From NCBI GenBank assembly GCA_018806985.1, contig JADANN010000314.1, positions 55,286 through 119,285 of the forward strand: 64,000 nt of DNA, read 5' to 3'. Position 1 is the stretch's first letter, and every line of letters starts with the position of its first letter. Position numbers and translations under genes: made by a program. Below are positions 50,601 to 61,439 of the stretch, in pieces. Under the pieces are notes generated by a model, which saw only the letters and a program-made list of their open reading frames with translations, did no database searches and was not told the DNA's origin. Origin of the DNA: Angiostrongylus vasorum (lineage: Eukaryota > Nematoda > Chromadorea > Rhabditida > Metastrongylidae).

Positions 50601-52389
50601 TGGAATGGGATAATATGGAAGTGAAAATCGATGATCGGCAGTTACATCATGTTCGCTTTGCTGATGACATCGTCCTTGTAACACCAAATATTGGCCAAGC
50701 GGAACGTATGCTTGTCCACTTTGATAAAGCCTGTGGAAAGATTGGTCTTCAACTAAATTTCACAAAAACGATGTTCATGAGGAACGGATTGGTTTCGCAT
50801 GCCCCATTCACGCTCAACGGAAGGAATATCATCGAATGCTCTAGTTATGTCTATCTAGATTGGGAAATCAGTATGATGAACGACTTAGCTCCGGAGCTAA
50901 GCAGAAGGAAACGAGCGGCCTGGGGAACTTTCAAGAGCATTTTCAAGTGACAAAAAATTGTGAGATAGTCCTTGACTGAACAAACAGTCCTTCCGCAACA
51001 TCCTCAGTAGTCTTTTTTAGAAAGCAACCATCAATCCCCGCCTATCAAACAGCAGACATCACCTGCTTTTTTGGTGACGACAACAACGTTTTTCAAGAAG
51101 ACACATCTACAGCGCTGAACTTTCCGAACAATCTGTGCATTGCGCGCTCGAAAGCTCTTCACAGACCTATACTTTCACCATTTAGTTGCCAAATCCATAA
51201 AGATAAGTGTTGCCATCATTTTTGAATCCGACATATTATACATAAAAAGATAGAATACAACAAAGATTTTGAGATATGTGTGGTTCAATTCGCTGTCAAT
51301 GTGTTAAGGGATGACTATTCGACCATATGGGGAGCTTACTGTAGTACAAAACTTCTATTTAGAGCCCTCCATATAGATTTTTTCTACTCTTTCTCTTATG
51401 ACTTTGTCTTCAGAAACATTTCAAAATGTTCGAGCTATAACGTGGAGCTAACCTCTTCCAGCTCACACCATAGACTTCTCTGACTTCCGAAATGCGACGA
51501 TGCAATCAGACGTTCTCTTCTCATCGATGTAGTCGATGTCAGCGCTGACGCAGAGGTCGAACAATCTGCTCCACGACCCGAATCCGAAGAAGTACACGAC
51601 TCGCGACGAAACTGTATTCCAAAGTTCAGTACATATGTGCGTGGCCGTTATATCAACGTGTTTGTTTTCAAGGCCTCGACAGCGATTAGAAATCCGCCCA
51701 CCGGAAGTGCTCAGCTCATGCAACTTGAAATCAAGTGAGTTTGAGTGTGATCTCATTGCAGTAAACCATTTAACCCAAATGAAATGAATCTGATTCGTGT
51801 TTCAAGAACCTCTGTGTAAGAAATGCGGTAGATGAAACCGATTTGTGAAGAGAATCGTAAATTAAACACCCACCAAATCAACTGAAGTGCTACTCCTATC
51901 ATTCGGTGGTCCCTGCTCCTCTGGAAAGGAGCCAGTTCTTTTTGATGAATCTCTTGCTCTCAGCAGCACTCCATCAAACAACTTGTTGTTTTCAGCTAAC
52001 ATGTAGATTTGATAAAGCGGTTGATCTATTGGCAATCTACTTGTGTACTGGCGAGCGTAATCCTCTTCTTCAGGAGAAGGTTCATCCTGATTAAAGAAAA
52101 GCTCGAAGCAAATAGTCTTCATTGAAATTTCTCCGTGAACAAATTACAAGGCGAGTGAGGGGTCGACATCAAACGCCGGAAAGCTTATTTACCACCGTTG
52201 TAACATACCGTGACAGGTGAGGTTATTGATAGCTCAGCAAATGGAAGTGTATCAGGACAACGTGAACAATCTTCCGACGGACCATCGGCTGAGTCATATT
52301 CGTATTCTAAAAAATCGGAGAAAGTTTTACTTTACACCATTCATTTATCCATCTTTAAAACTAAAACCGGTTGGTCTTAATTAACGTTG

Positions 52390-52448
<59 letters not shown>

Positions 52449-55400
52449 GGGAGAAGGGAGAAAGAGGGGAGAGAGGGACAGAGTTCTTCACCACAAATGG
52501 AATTTAAATGCCATATTAGTCATGATACACTGAGCCCACGCAAGAGATTTTCTTCATAGGAACCACAGATGGAGTTAGCCACCACGATACGTGGCTCATG
52601 CTTAGGAATAGGAGTTAAACGTGGCCCAGAAGTGACCACGTAGTTGTCTCTTGATGCATTTGCGGAAGAGCTTTCTTCTTCGATTGTGCCATACTTACTT
52701 ATAGTTTCCGTACACAACCTAGACTCAAGTTACTAGGAAACATTATGCACGGAAAGTGGTTTGAGCTTACATCCAACTACTAAGTGCAAAATTTATCCGA
52801 AGAAAGCCTCAAATGGTATCTGCGATAGCACTGATTTTGATGGCAGAGCGCAAATATCTGCCCGGTATATTTTTTCCCAATAATCTTTAAAAAAATGCCC
52901 TTGGACCATAAATCAGTTAAAGTTTATGTTCCTCAAGGAAGCAGTAGTGGCATAAGATCAGAAATATAGATTATAGGATGTCCGCTCAAGTTATTCGATG
53001 ATGTAGGTGATAGCGCAAAACTTCGTCAAGTCTGCAGCTGAAGTTGGTCATGAGTGAATTGTATTCCTCCATAGCTCAACGGTAAAATATCGATTTCGGC
53101 GTTTATGCTGGAACATCGTTCAACTTTGCAATAAAAACCTCTTACGAACAAGATTTCGCAAGGTTCTCTGGTGATGACAACCGAGTGATAATTGGCAAAA
53201 CAAAGTTTGTAAGAAATTTCTCGAAAAAAGTTAACTACTTATTGATTTTGTTCCACGAATGGTTCTCAAGCAATTACAAAGCATTTCAAAAGAGAAGCCT
53301 TTCGTTCAAATGGCAACATTATTTGTCTTTCTCCACCTACCGGATTCCATTTGTGACAGCGGAAACGTTCGATTCAGTTGTTGCTCGAGTTCTTTATACA
53401 TCGAAGAACGACGATCGTCGTATGCATTTTGATCTGAAGGCAATTCTACCATGAACGAAAAACCTCCTAAGAGAAGAAAAAACTGAAAAATTTCGTAGAT
53501 CTGCTCCAAGACGTCACCGACAGAGCCCGCTCACAGAAACCAAAACTGGATAATGGGAAAAAATCGATAATCGATTACCGTCAGGTATATAAAGAGCCAT
53601 GCAGATGAATAGCAACATAACCAGTCTACGAAGTTAGGAAATTGTTCTGATTTACTGTGCATAATTACGTGAGGGGCATGTAGCGCATTGGTTAGAAGTG
53701 CTTTGCAATAAACACTTGGTCCTTGGTTCGCTCCTCTGCCCTAGGTTAACAAAGCCCACCACATAGCTCCCCGGTGAGCAAATTGTTGTCAAGTTACTCC
53801 TCGAGATCGAAAATCATTCGCTTGGTAGATCAGTACCACAGATGCTGTACTGCCCAAGTATGCATTCAATTATGGTTAATAAAGTCTAATGCATAGTGCA
53901 TCTCTAAAGGAATGACTAACTTTTTCGTCTTTTATGCTCTTTGATTCCCATAATGATTTATTGCGCCATAGCAGCCGGCGGTGGTGTACAGCAAGAGAAC
54001 AAACTCATAGCCGAGTAACCTAGGTTGGGAAGGAGCTCCACTATTCCATGTGCAAGCCCAGGAAAGAGTAACTCCTATGCCGTAACAGAGTTCGGTACCT
54101 TTTCATTAAGCACAGTAGAAGAAACCCCACAAAAATTGTAAGGCCATTGCTATACCTCGAGCGTGCGTGACCCAGCTGGCGCAAATGTGGTGCTCAGTGG
54201 AAACATATGGAGATTTATGTTCTGACGTTCGTGTTCTATACTTATCTGGCGTTCGCTCAAGTTAGTTGATGATTTCAAGAGTACAGGCCATATATCTAAA
54301 AGATGTGACAAAGCTGATTTAGGTCAGCTGATACGGGTGATACGATATGGTGTACATCTGTTACCGGATTTTCCGCATAGATATTTATAACTGAACACTT
54401 GCCCACTTGAAACTGTCAAAGCAGCTTCAGTCTGCTGCACGCCATCCCAATGTCAAAAGCGTTACAGAGCATATCGATACGCCTTCAACGAAATCACTGA
54501 AGTTTTTTTCGACGTTTTAAAGAATATTCTTTCGATGTTCTTTCGACAGTTCGAAGGAAATATCCCATTGAAATCAAAGTAACACCATCACTATATCCAT
54601 TCAGAAGAAAAATGATTCTATAAATTGTAACGAAACATGGAGTTCTGAACTGGGATTTAATAACAACATTAACCTCAGCATTCCGTGAAACCGGGATATA
54701 TTTAGCACGTATTGCAGAAAGAGCATCCTTAATATTGTTGAGTTCGCAGCGGTTGCAGCTATCTTCGTAGAATTGGTACCGAATTTGTTAACTGGGAAAA
54801 CCTTATCTCAGGTCACTACTTACTGTATCCAAATCGCATAGTAGGCGTCAGAAAAAAACTAAATTTGCCGAAGAAGTGACTATTTTTTAGCAAGGTAGAT
54901 CAGCAAATAAAGACACGATGTTTAGCGGCAGATGGCAATACTTCTCATTTCGGGCAAGGATAGTGAACGTCTGCTGTTGGAAAATTTATGTATAGAACAT
55001 GCTGTGATCGTCGGACATCGATGGATGCCATCAAACAGCAAATGCTGTTAACCGCACTAGCTGAGGAATAAGCTAAACTGAGGAAGAGAAGCTGCCACGT
55101 GACGAACGAGGACGAAAATGATGAGTTCAGTCGCCGTATTGTACAGCGACAGCCAGTATATGACGCCCTTTTTTAGCTGACTCATAACCGCGATAGCTTC
55201 TCGTGCGTAACAAATGCTTTATACACGAACGTCACTAAGAAGGGAAAACACTGTTCTGCCGACATTTCCAGTTGCGACGATAGGTGAATGTTTATATAAG
55301 CCGCCATTGGGGCAGAAATGAAAGATGAAGGCAGGCGGTAAGACAGGAGAAGAGATGGACGACGTCGAGAAAGACTCTCATCAAGAACTTATCGCGCGAC

Positions 55401-58400
55401 GACGACGATGACGACGATGCATTACGGCCAGAAATCAGAAACAAAACAATCGGTGTGACATTGTGGCGTACCAGCAATGGTCAACTAAACACAGTTCATC
55501 GCTGTCGTCCTAGTACAATACTACTGTAATCCTATGGTTGTATAAAAAGTAGATGAGCATTACGTGAAGGAGGAAAAAGAATGGGGCAGAAATGAATGGA
55601 CTGCAACGAAGAGAAATTTGGATGAGGAGGATGAATGAGATGAGAAAATTTGAATAGGGCGGAAAACTCAAGAAATAATCTGTTCCTTAGGAGATGTTTA
55701 TTTACCGTCCTTAAAGGAGTGGTGTATGCCTTATGGTGTCGAAATAAAGAAACGCCCACACAACAGTGCTGATGACGTCGAGTAATGTTACATGTTATTA
55801 GAAATAATTTTATGTTAGTCACGATTTTTTAGCGAATAGCTGAAATGATGAGGTAGAAAGTGTCCGGCGTTCATCAGTTCTTGAAGGATGCGCCATGCAT
55901 TGAACTCTATTCGTAACACCGTGGAGGTGCCTCAGTGCATACCTGGCCCACACAGTGAGTGAATGGGGAAAGCACCGACGCATGAAATCGGTGTTTCAAT
56001 CCAGCCTAACAAGTCTGGCACCAGACTCTGGAACGCGATAGATACATGGCTTGGTTTGGCTGGGATGCAGGATCAAACTAACGACCTCGTATGTATTGCA
56101 GTACACCTCTAACTACTGCGCTGCAGTCTTCCATTTGGTGCCCTTGCTATTGTTGTTGTGATCATTTCCAACTTATCTAATGGCGCCCTACTCTGTCATG
56201 TGACTCACAGCAAGCTTGGTTTTCCTTTTATTTTCTCGCTCTCCTTTTATTTTATTTGTTTGTAAACCGGGGATGTTTTATATCACTATATACCATTGAG
56301 AGAAGGGGAGGGGAAAAAGAGCGAACTCTTCTGGAATATCTGCACATAGAAGCCTCGTGGAACAGGAAAAAACTTTTTTCCTAAAATGCAACACGATTTT
56401 CCACCCATCAACACAACATTTTGAAAGCCCTAAGATGGATATTTCTGAGCTACCAGGAAAAGAGAAGCATTACTCATTTAAAAAACTACAAATCAAACTG
56501 TACAAGTATTTAAGCGAGTGAATGAAATTTATTATAATGTTTTGGAGACGAATATAACGAAGTGGTTAGGGCTGTCCCGCAATAATCTAGGTGGTCACTG
56601 TTTCGACAACAACACAAGTCAAACGTTTTGTTTAGGGAAAAGCTCTCACCGACCTAAAAGCCTAGTGAGCGCCTGTGCTGAAGACCTAGGAACATTCAAT
56701 GTATTATTCCGAAGTTTTAGGAGTAACCACGCTAAATAAGCATTCAATGGCACTAATGAAAAAAGAAACCATCAGATAGCAACCGAGTATCTTCGTGGAT
56801 GATGAAGTTATCTGATTGAAAAAAAAGTATGTAATCAGCCCAGTACATGAGGATAAAAAAAGGATAAAGCTCTCGGCGTTGCCCAATCCGTGAGGGATGC
56901 GCCATGCATTCAACTTCATTAAGTATCATTGCAGATGATTGAATGCATATCTGGCCTTTACAATGACTCGCGGTGGCCTATTTATGTATTGAGCCAGTGC
57001 TGCTATCCTTGCAGACAAGTCTGGTACCAATTTGGCGACCACGGAGGGATGTAAGGCTTGATGGGCCATGGGCTCGGAGATCCATTCCACGCGTGTGTTG
57101 CAAGGCGCCTCCGCCCACTGCGCCACACGCTCCCAAATGACGAAGGTGATGTAAATTAAGACTGTAGTCGTTTCTTTTTTAAAATAAATGAAAAGGTAGA
57201 GTATGATCATTGACTCTTCCACTTTGACAAATAATGTAAGACAATTTTAACAGGAGCCACGATAGTTTTAGACAAGTATAAAAACTCTCCGTAAAGAAAT
57301 ATAACAGCAGGACCTAATCGCCACATCAATGGCCACAACACTACCGGATCGGAACGGATTGGATCGGATTTCATCTGTCAAATCCGATTATTTGGAGCCA
57401 CAGCTCCTGGATTCCACATATATCTTTTACCGTGCCAACGTATAACTGAAATTGATGGATCAACTAACGTTGTGGACTAAACTATATGTAATTCTATAAC
57501 GAGCCAAACGGCGATTGTAACGCAATGGTAAGAAGTCTCCTGGAATACACACGTGGGTCATTGGTTGGATCGCGTCCCTGGGCTAACCAAGCCTTTCATC
57601 TAACAGATGACGAAAAAATTGGAACCGAACTTGTTTGGGAGGATCAGATGCATTAACTCGGCATTGGTAGGTCCCCATAAATCATTGTACAGAATATGTA
57701 TTAAGTCACTTCTAGGAATAGAGTCGAATACATGCCGCATTCCGAATGGATAACTCCTGAACGGTTTATTCTTCATATTCTTAATGAGCTGAAGATTTTA
57801 TTACTTATAAAATGGAAGAATATGACCGACAAAGAAGGCAAAGTGATTGAAACTACAGTAGGTCGCTTACCTGCATCGATTTTCGACGAATAACTAACTA
57901 ATGAACACATCAGCCGATTTCCCCAGAACCAAAAATTTTCAAAAACGAACAAAACTTATCGCCAAGTTTGTTCACATTAAGCATCATGAATAACAAAATT
58001 AATCTCTTTTCTAGGGACAAATCAGGTTTATAAAAGTCCTCAGCGCACTCTCAAGGTGTTGTTGACGTCCGATTACTGGATAACTGGATACTTGAATAAC
58101 CCGTGCCCGCCTTCACCAGTCAAATAGAAAATCTTCCGTTTCACTAGTAATGTGCTGGTTGAGCAAGGTTTTTTCTTCCATGGAATCCCGAAATCGGTGG
58201 TACTGTTTTCTGAGGTCGTCATCACTTACCAGAAAATAACTACGCTGCGACTAGAGAAGCAGTGAATTATGACACTGCTTTGTTCTTAGCTATGCTCCCA
58301 GTTTGAAATATCAAACTCTTTATATATACGGGAGAATTGGATGTGGCCGCGATGAAGGTAAGTCACTAAGACGCTCAAACCGTAAGGCGGTACTATTTAA

Positions 58401-60400
58401 ATAAATACTATTGTTTGTTTAAATATTCCTATTCTTCTATTTTTTCTATATGACCTGTTTTCACATCTACTCTGCGGATCCCAGCACTTCTCACATTCGA
58501 TTCGTTTCCTCGCAGTCACTGCCCACGAAGATCTTCCAACTTTTACGTGTGCCCTCGGTTGCTGCTTGAGGATTTGCATTTCTTGTTAAATGTCGTAAAG
58601 TGTTGGTCGAGCAATTCTCCCTGGAGTCCTGAGATAGCCGGGCTGGAGTGTTCCCAATTAGATTGCAGAATGTAATTTTTTTCCCAGACAAGTTCGGTAA
58701 CAATTTCCCGACCACAGAGGGATGAGAGGCTTGGTTGGCCGAGAGCACAATCGAACTATCACCATGATCGTGATGACGGACATCACTACCACTCTGCTAT
58801 CCGCCCCCTTGTTTAAATATTATAGTACTAGTACATTAGCGCTAAATACTACTGCAGTACTATATATTATAAATACTACGGGACTAAATAAATGCTATAG
58901 CACTACAGAATACGGATATAATAATAATAATAATAACAATAACAATATTATTATTATCATTATTATTATAGTAATAAGAATGAATAATGATAAATAATAA
59001 TAAACAAAAATATAAAAAAACAACGGCTGTGACATAATAATATATAATAGTAATACAATAATACAATACAAAATGTTATAGTTTAAATAGTGTAGTACTA
59101 TTTAAGCCTGTATCGTAACAACAAAAGTCTTTTTTATGCACATAATGCTATACTCCTCCCAACGGTTTACCGCCTCATCGTGGCTGGAAGGTCTTCCTGA
59201 GTGTCGGACTGCGACGTACAGCGAAGGGATTCATCCCGTTGCCAGGGTCTCCCAAGCTGAGATGGAGTCCGGCGTTTCCATCAGGAAGCCTAGCTAAGAA
59301 TAAGATCCACCACCGCCCTGGTATCAAGATCGCATGATGACGAATCTCCCTCTCATCCACAAGGGCTGCGACTGCTTATGGTGGCGAAGACCTAGGGGCA
59401 GACTTTTGGCCAGGCTGACCTCGGGATTCCAGGGAACCACGATGGCTTAGCCAGCAAATCATCAAGAAATGGAGGTTATGCTGGGGTCTGCACAACCAGT
59501 GAGGACGGGCCATTCAAGTATCAAGTAAGTAATCCTATACTAGGTCCAGAAAAAATATTAGGATGCGTTTCTTCAAGAGATTCCTAAGAAAATAACCGTC
59601 GCTTCAAAAAACACGACAGTTTTTGCACAGTGCTATGCGTTTTTAAACTACATTTTCAATCTAAAATGTCTCATCAACTTTTATTTACTGCCTATTCTAT
59701 TCGTTCACGTCAGGAAACGATGTGAAATATAGCCACATTGCTGCTGAAATATGAGCAAAACTCGAAGCCTCAGTTGAGACTCGAACTCGCGAATACGCTT
59801 TCCGGGGCGTCACTGTTATTGTATTTCACATGGTACACCGCCATAAAGCGAGAATAAGCAGTAAATAGAAGTACGATATTGTGGTTTCGATCTCAGTATC
59901 AGCAACGCTGAATTTCAGCGATCGTTCCCGTTGATGAGTGATTGATGAAGGCACCCTTAGGGTAAAAAAAACTGGTTGAGAAAAAAGGTGAAAAAAGGTA
60001 TAGCAACGGCCTTGGTTAGTGTGCTGGATCCTCGACAAGGGTAGTGGCGGTTGGCTCGAAACCCAGCTGATCTGCCGAGTTTTGTTCATATCTCGGCACC
60101 ATTGCGTAATTTCCACTCTGACCACTGATAATCGTTTTGCATTCGAGAAATTTCAAGAAAAAGAGAAGTAAACGAACGAAAAAGAATCGCAACGTGTTTC
60201 GACGTACCGTCGCCGTCGTCGTCGCTGCTCCACTCGTCTCCGTAGATGTAGAGGTCTTCAACTGGAGATGTCGTCAATTTGCGTTCTGGAGCCACCTCGT
60301 TCACATCATATCGACGTGTGTACGCGATATCCTTCAATGATTCGCATCGAACGCCCGTCCAAATCCGCTTATCGGCAACTTTTTGGCGCAATTGATCCAT
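35676..60400 (-). CDS. ephx-1: Ephexin-family RhoGEF (DH-PH-SH3), at least 18 exons, 3' end unresolved
   Basis: Catalyses GDP/GTP exchange on Rho-family GTPases; ephexins act downstream of Eph receptors and at synapses. Minus-strand exons: 60400-60208, 53466-53341, 52718-52531, 52306-52209, 52086-51874, 51611-51453, 47937-47869, 46420-46342, 45980-45893, 45050-44930, 42927-42785, 42219-42126, 40821-40724, 39538-39448, 38529-38368, 37455-37309, 36029-35888, 35800-35676. Phases match at every junction except 53341/52718, so one small exon is missing there. DH landmarks: VITSEASYLRSLN, YCSNQ, MYQERTL-like VYQERTL, FLMLPMQRVTR, CNEGARRMERTEQL. PH landmarks: SRYLVKRGS, YIFLFSDIILVTKKK, ERWLSAL. 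SH3: AVAVHSYN, LEVGDMVNVL, GWFYGHRE, GWFPSSYV. The last visible exon ends in LIQ before GTAAGT, so a short terminal exon lies further left. The N terminus may start at the in-frame ATG 60448. Symbol from the C. elegans orthologue. Confidence 0.9.
38062..38338 (+). repeat. tRNA-derived SINE, family B
   Basis: Plus-strand full copy in the ephexin PH-region intron between exons 38368 and 37455, antisense to the gene. Confidence 0.8.
38614..38880 (+). repeat. tRNA-derived SINE, family B
   Basis: Plus-strand copy in the ephexin intron between exons 39448 and 38529, lacking about 15 bp near CATCCGGGTCGGC. Confidence 0.8.
39020..39330 (+). repeat. Divergent family-B-like SINE
   Basis: TAGCGTAGTGGTTCGAGGTG head, TCTCGAACC at the B-box position, GAAGTCAAAGGCATGGCGC and CCTTATTCCTTTATT end. 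It lies in an ephexin intron. Confidence 0.5.
39895..40165 (+). repeat. tRNA-derived SINE, family D
   Basis: CAGATCAATCCCTGCTGACG, GTGATTGCTGATGGCAACTT, A-box-like CTGTGGCGCAGTGTGTAATG, B-box-like GGTCTCGATTT, tail TATCTCAGCATCGTTGAAG. The first 60 bp repeat the tail in inverted orientation. Ephexin intron. Confidence 0.65.
41355..41520 (+). repeat. SINE family D, partial
   Basis: GGCCTCGGTTGGTATGGCGG, TCGCGGGTTCGAAGCTC (B box), tail GAGTTTTGCTCATATCTTAG and CATACCCTGCCATGGAAAAA. Ephexin intron. Confidence 0.55.
43325..43690 (+). repeat. Interspersed repeat family A
   Basis: Well-preserved plus-strand copy, starting CACTTGACACTTGAATGGCC, in an ephexin intron. Confidence 0.75.
43740..44100 (-). 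repeat. tRNA-derived SINE, family C, diverged
   Basis: Minus-strand copy: ATTTGATTCGTTTCCTTGCG, TCTTCCAACTTTTAAGTGTG and a GGTAGCGCAGTGGTAATGAC head near 44095. In an ephexin intron, 240 bp from the family C copy at 44338 in the opposite orientation. Confidence 0.7.
44338..44712 (+). repeat. tRNA-derived SINE, family C
   Basis: A clean tRNA-like head with A box TAGCACAGTGGTAG and a perfect B box GGTTCGATTCC, then a body distinct from family B (GCCCGGCTATCTCAGGACTC, GCAGCAACCGAAGGCACAC, GGAAACGAATCGAATGTGAG). Inside an ephexin intron. Confidence 0.8.
45220..45480 (-). repeat. tRNA-derived SINE, family D, inverted partner
   Basis: Minus-strand copy. Its 100-bp tRNA-like part (45226-45325) is an almost perfect inverted repeat of 45539-45640. 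Confidence 0.75.
45481..45700 (+). repeat. tRNA-derived SINE, family D, inverted partner
   Basis: Plus-strand copy with GACCCGCATGGTGTGGTGGT head, GCGTTCGTTCCCC B box and the TTTGCAAATATCTCAGCTTC tail. The first 60 bp also form a foldback with the tail. Ephexin intron upstream of exon 45050. Confidence 0.75.
46494..46775 (+). repeat. tRNA-derived SINE, family B
   Basis: Plus-strand full copy (GTGTGGCGCAGTGGTCGG head) in the ephexin intron upstream of exon 46420. Confidence 0.8.
48665..50950 (+). mobile_element. Decayed RTE-clade non-LTR retrotransposon (APE endonuclease + RT)
   Basis: It starts with an RTE-like N terminus (MVTICTYNAHTL), followed by endonuclease pieces (VYAPPSNY, VIIGDFNAKIG near 48976-49115), then a linker frame 49539-49901. 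The RT palm follows, with LTFIDLQKAFDSI, GVRQGDTISPKLF and the catalytic FADD (HHVRFADDIVLV) in an open frame 50288-50950. Defects seen are a TAA near 49899, at least one frameshift near 50100, and a TGA just after CEQAGF near 50270. The 3' part of the ORF after FKSI is missing. In its host gene it is antisense, inside the ephexin intron between exons 51453 and 47937. It cannot make a full protein. Confidence 0.88.
52003..52017 (-). other. Tyrosine-containing LYQIY motif before the DH domain
   Basis: Exon 52086-51874 encodes QPLYQIYM. In the Tim/ARHGEF5 and ephexin subfamily a short helix with tyrosines just N-terminal to DH inhibits the exchange domain until phosphorylated. The position and LYQxY spacing fit that element. 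That it is autoinhibitory here is inference from the family. Confidence 0.5.
52397..52472. repeat. (GA)n microsatellite
   Basis: GA dinucleotide run, then purine-rich sequence, in the ephexin intron between exons 52531 and 52306. Confidence 0.95.
53675..53935 (+). repeat. Divergent family-B-like SINE
   Basis: GGCATGTAGCGCATTGGTTAG head and TGGTTCGCTCC B box are followed by a diverged body and TAATGCATAGTGCATCTC near the end. In the ephexin intron upstream of exon 53466. Confidence 0.5.
53936..55849. other. Intron sequence, no gene seen
   Basis: Within the long ephexin intron 53467-60207. A weak family-C-like piece (GAATTGGTACCGAATTTGTT) is seen near 54765-54830. No coding signal. Confidence 0.5.
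55850..56135 (-). repeat. Divergent family-B-like SINE
   Basis: Minus-strand copy: GGCGTTCATCAGTTC tail, GGATGCGCCATGCATTGAAC, and a head near 56130 (GCAGCGCAGTAGTTAGAGG on the minus strand). Confidence 0.5.
56853..57135 (-). repeat. tRNA-derived SINE, family B
   Basis: Minus-strand full copy in the long first visible intron of the ephexin gene, in sense with the gene. Confidence 0.8.
57505..57775 (+). repeat. Divergent family-B-like SINE
   Basis: GGCGATTGTAACGCAATGG head, GGTTGGATCGCG at the B-box position, CTTGTTTGGGAGGATCAG body, and an AGTCGAATACATGCCGCATTC end. Confidence 0.5.
58080..58370 (+). repeat. Interspersed repeat family A, highly diverged
   Basis: GGATACTTGAATAACCCG start, TTTTCTTCCATGGAATCCCG, GACTAGAGAAGCAGTGAATT. 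Recognisable only by order. Confidence 0.4.
58432..58808 (-). repeat. tRNA-derived SINE, family C
   Basis: Minus-strand full copy of the family at 44338, with the head GGGGGCGGATAGCAGAGTGG on the minus strand. In the long ephexin 5' intron. Confidence 0.8.
58918..58980. repeat. (AAT)n / (ATT)n microsatellite
   Basis: An ATA/AAT run followed by a TTA/ATT run, forming a weak hairpin, in the ephexin 5' intron. Confidence 0.85.
59150..59530 (-). repeat. Interspersed repeat family A
   Basis: Minus-strand full copy ending at CCATTCAAGTATCAAGTAAG, in the long ephexin 5' intron. Confidence 0.75.
59675..60115. repeat. Two family D SINE pieces in opposite orientation
   Basis: 59675-59840 reads as a minus-strand tail and tRNA part; 59880-60115 as a plus-strand copy (GATCGTTCCCGTTGATGAGT, GTTGAGAAAAAAGG, TTGTTCATATCTCGGCACCA). 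They end 90 bp from the ephexin exon 60208-60400. Confidence 0.55.
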
Positions 60401-60779
60401 CTGAACGATCGTCACCGTTTTTAAAATAGAATCTAAGGTGAAACGCATTGTATGGTATCGCCTTCAATGGATATTAAGTCAAAGAGCATTGTAGTGCGGG
60501 TACGGTAGTACTTTTCATGTACCTGACAACACGAACAAGGTTAAGCCAAAGTAACCCACTCGATTATGGACAGCGACAACAAGAACTATAGAGATCAACT
60601 CTTCTGAGTACCTGACGCAAGTGCACTAGGTGTTCTCATTCATGTGGTTAAGACAAAGTTCATGACCATATGATATTTTCAGCTATGTATTTTGTTTGTT
60701 TGTTTGATACGTAAAAGACCTATCTTCTTAAAGAATACGAAAGGAACAAATCTCAGCAGACTTTCTATTTGATCAGTAT

Positions 60780-61190
60780 ATTTTGGTCGAAATAGAACAA
60801 GAAGATAGAAGTAGAGAAAGAAAGATAGAAACAAGGAAGTAAAAAAAGACGAGGACGGAATAGGGATGGGCAGAAAGAGGAAACTAAAGTGGAAAGAAAG
60901 TATAATATTTAAAAAAATGAAAGATATTAAAATGGAATATGGAAAGAAAAAAAGAGCAAAAGTGGATGGGAATGATGTAAATAAAGAGCGCGTCAGAAAA
61001 AGTACAGAGAAGGAAAGAAGAAAAAGAGAAGGTAAAGTGGAAAGAAAGTGTGTTATAAAAAGAAAACGGAAGATGGTAAGATAGAAGATCGGAAGAAAAA
61101 AAGAAGCAAAGTGGGATGAGAAAGATGAAAATAAAAAACCAAACCAGAAAAGTACAAAGAAGGAAAAAAAAGAGATAGAATGGTTGGTTG
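60780..61190 (+). repeat. Long purine-rich tract
   Basis: The plus strand is almost all A and G for about 400 nt (AAGAAAGATAGAAACAAGGAAG and similar). It lies between the ephexin 5' exon and the large PLE. It opens long but meaningless frames on both strands. Confidence 0.8.
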
Positions 61191-61439
61191 GATGAGTAAA
61201 CAAGAACAAATGTTTCGTTCGCGTTTTCTATTGAAATTATGCTTGAAAATCTACGCATTGCCATGTAGGTCCATGCTGCTATGGATAAGTATAGAGCAAA
61301 TGCTGAATAGTTTCGACTTAATGAGGAGAAGTAGTTAAAGCAGCATAAAGGGGTGGGGATTCTGAAATGAACAGCTTATGTCGCTAAATCTTCAGGAAGC
61401 GTCTTCTTTGACATTCGATCAGATGCACAGCAGGCTTAG

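Noticed and set aside
51490..51740. Coding-like plus-strand frame (EVEQSAPRPESEEV)
   Set aside because: It is antisense to the ephexin exon 51611-51453, whose phases and SLWCELEE motif fit the family.
52371..52559. Frame with an Arg-Glu repeat
   Set aside because: Translation of the GA microsatellite.
53070..53140. tRNA-like segment (TAGCTCAACGG A box)
   Set aside because: The B box is poor and the arms do not pair; at most a tRNA-derived relic.
60679..61264. Long minus-strand frames (126 and 176 codons) rich in Phe, Leu and Ser
   Set aside because: They are the complement of a purine-only tract, have no domain, and overlap each other in two frames. Low-complexity artefact.
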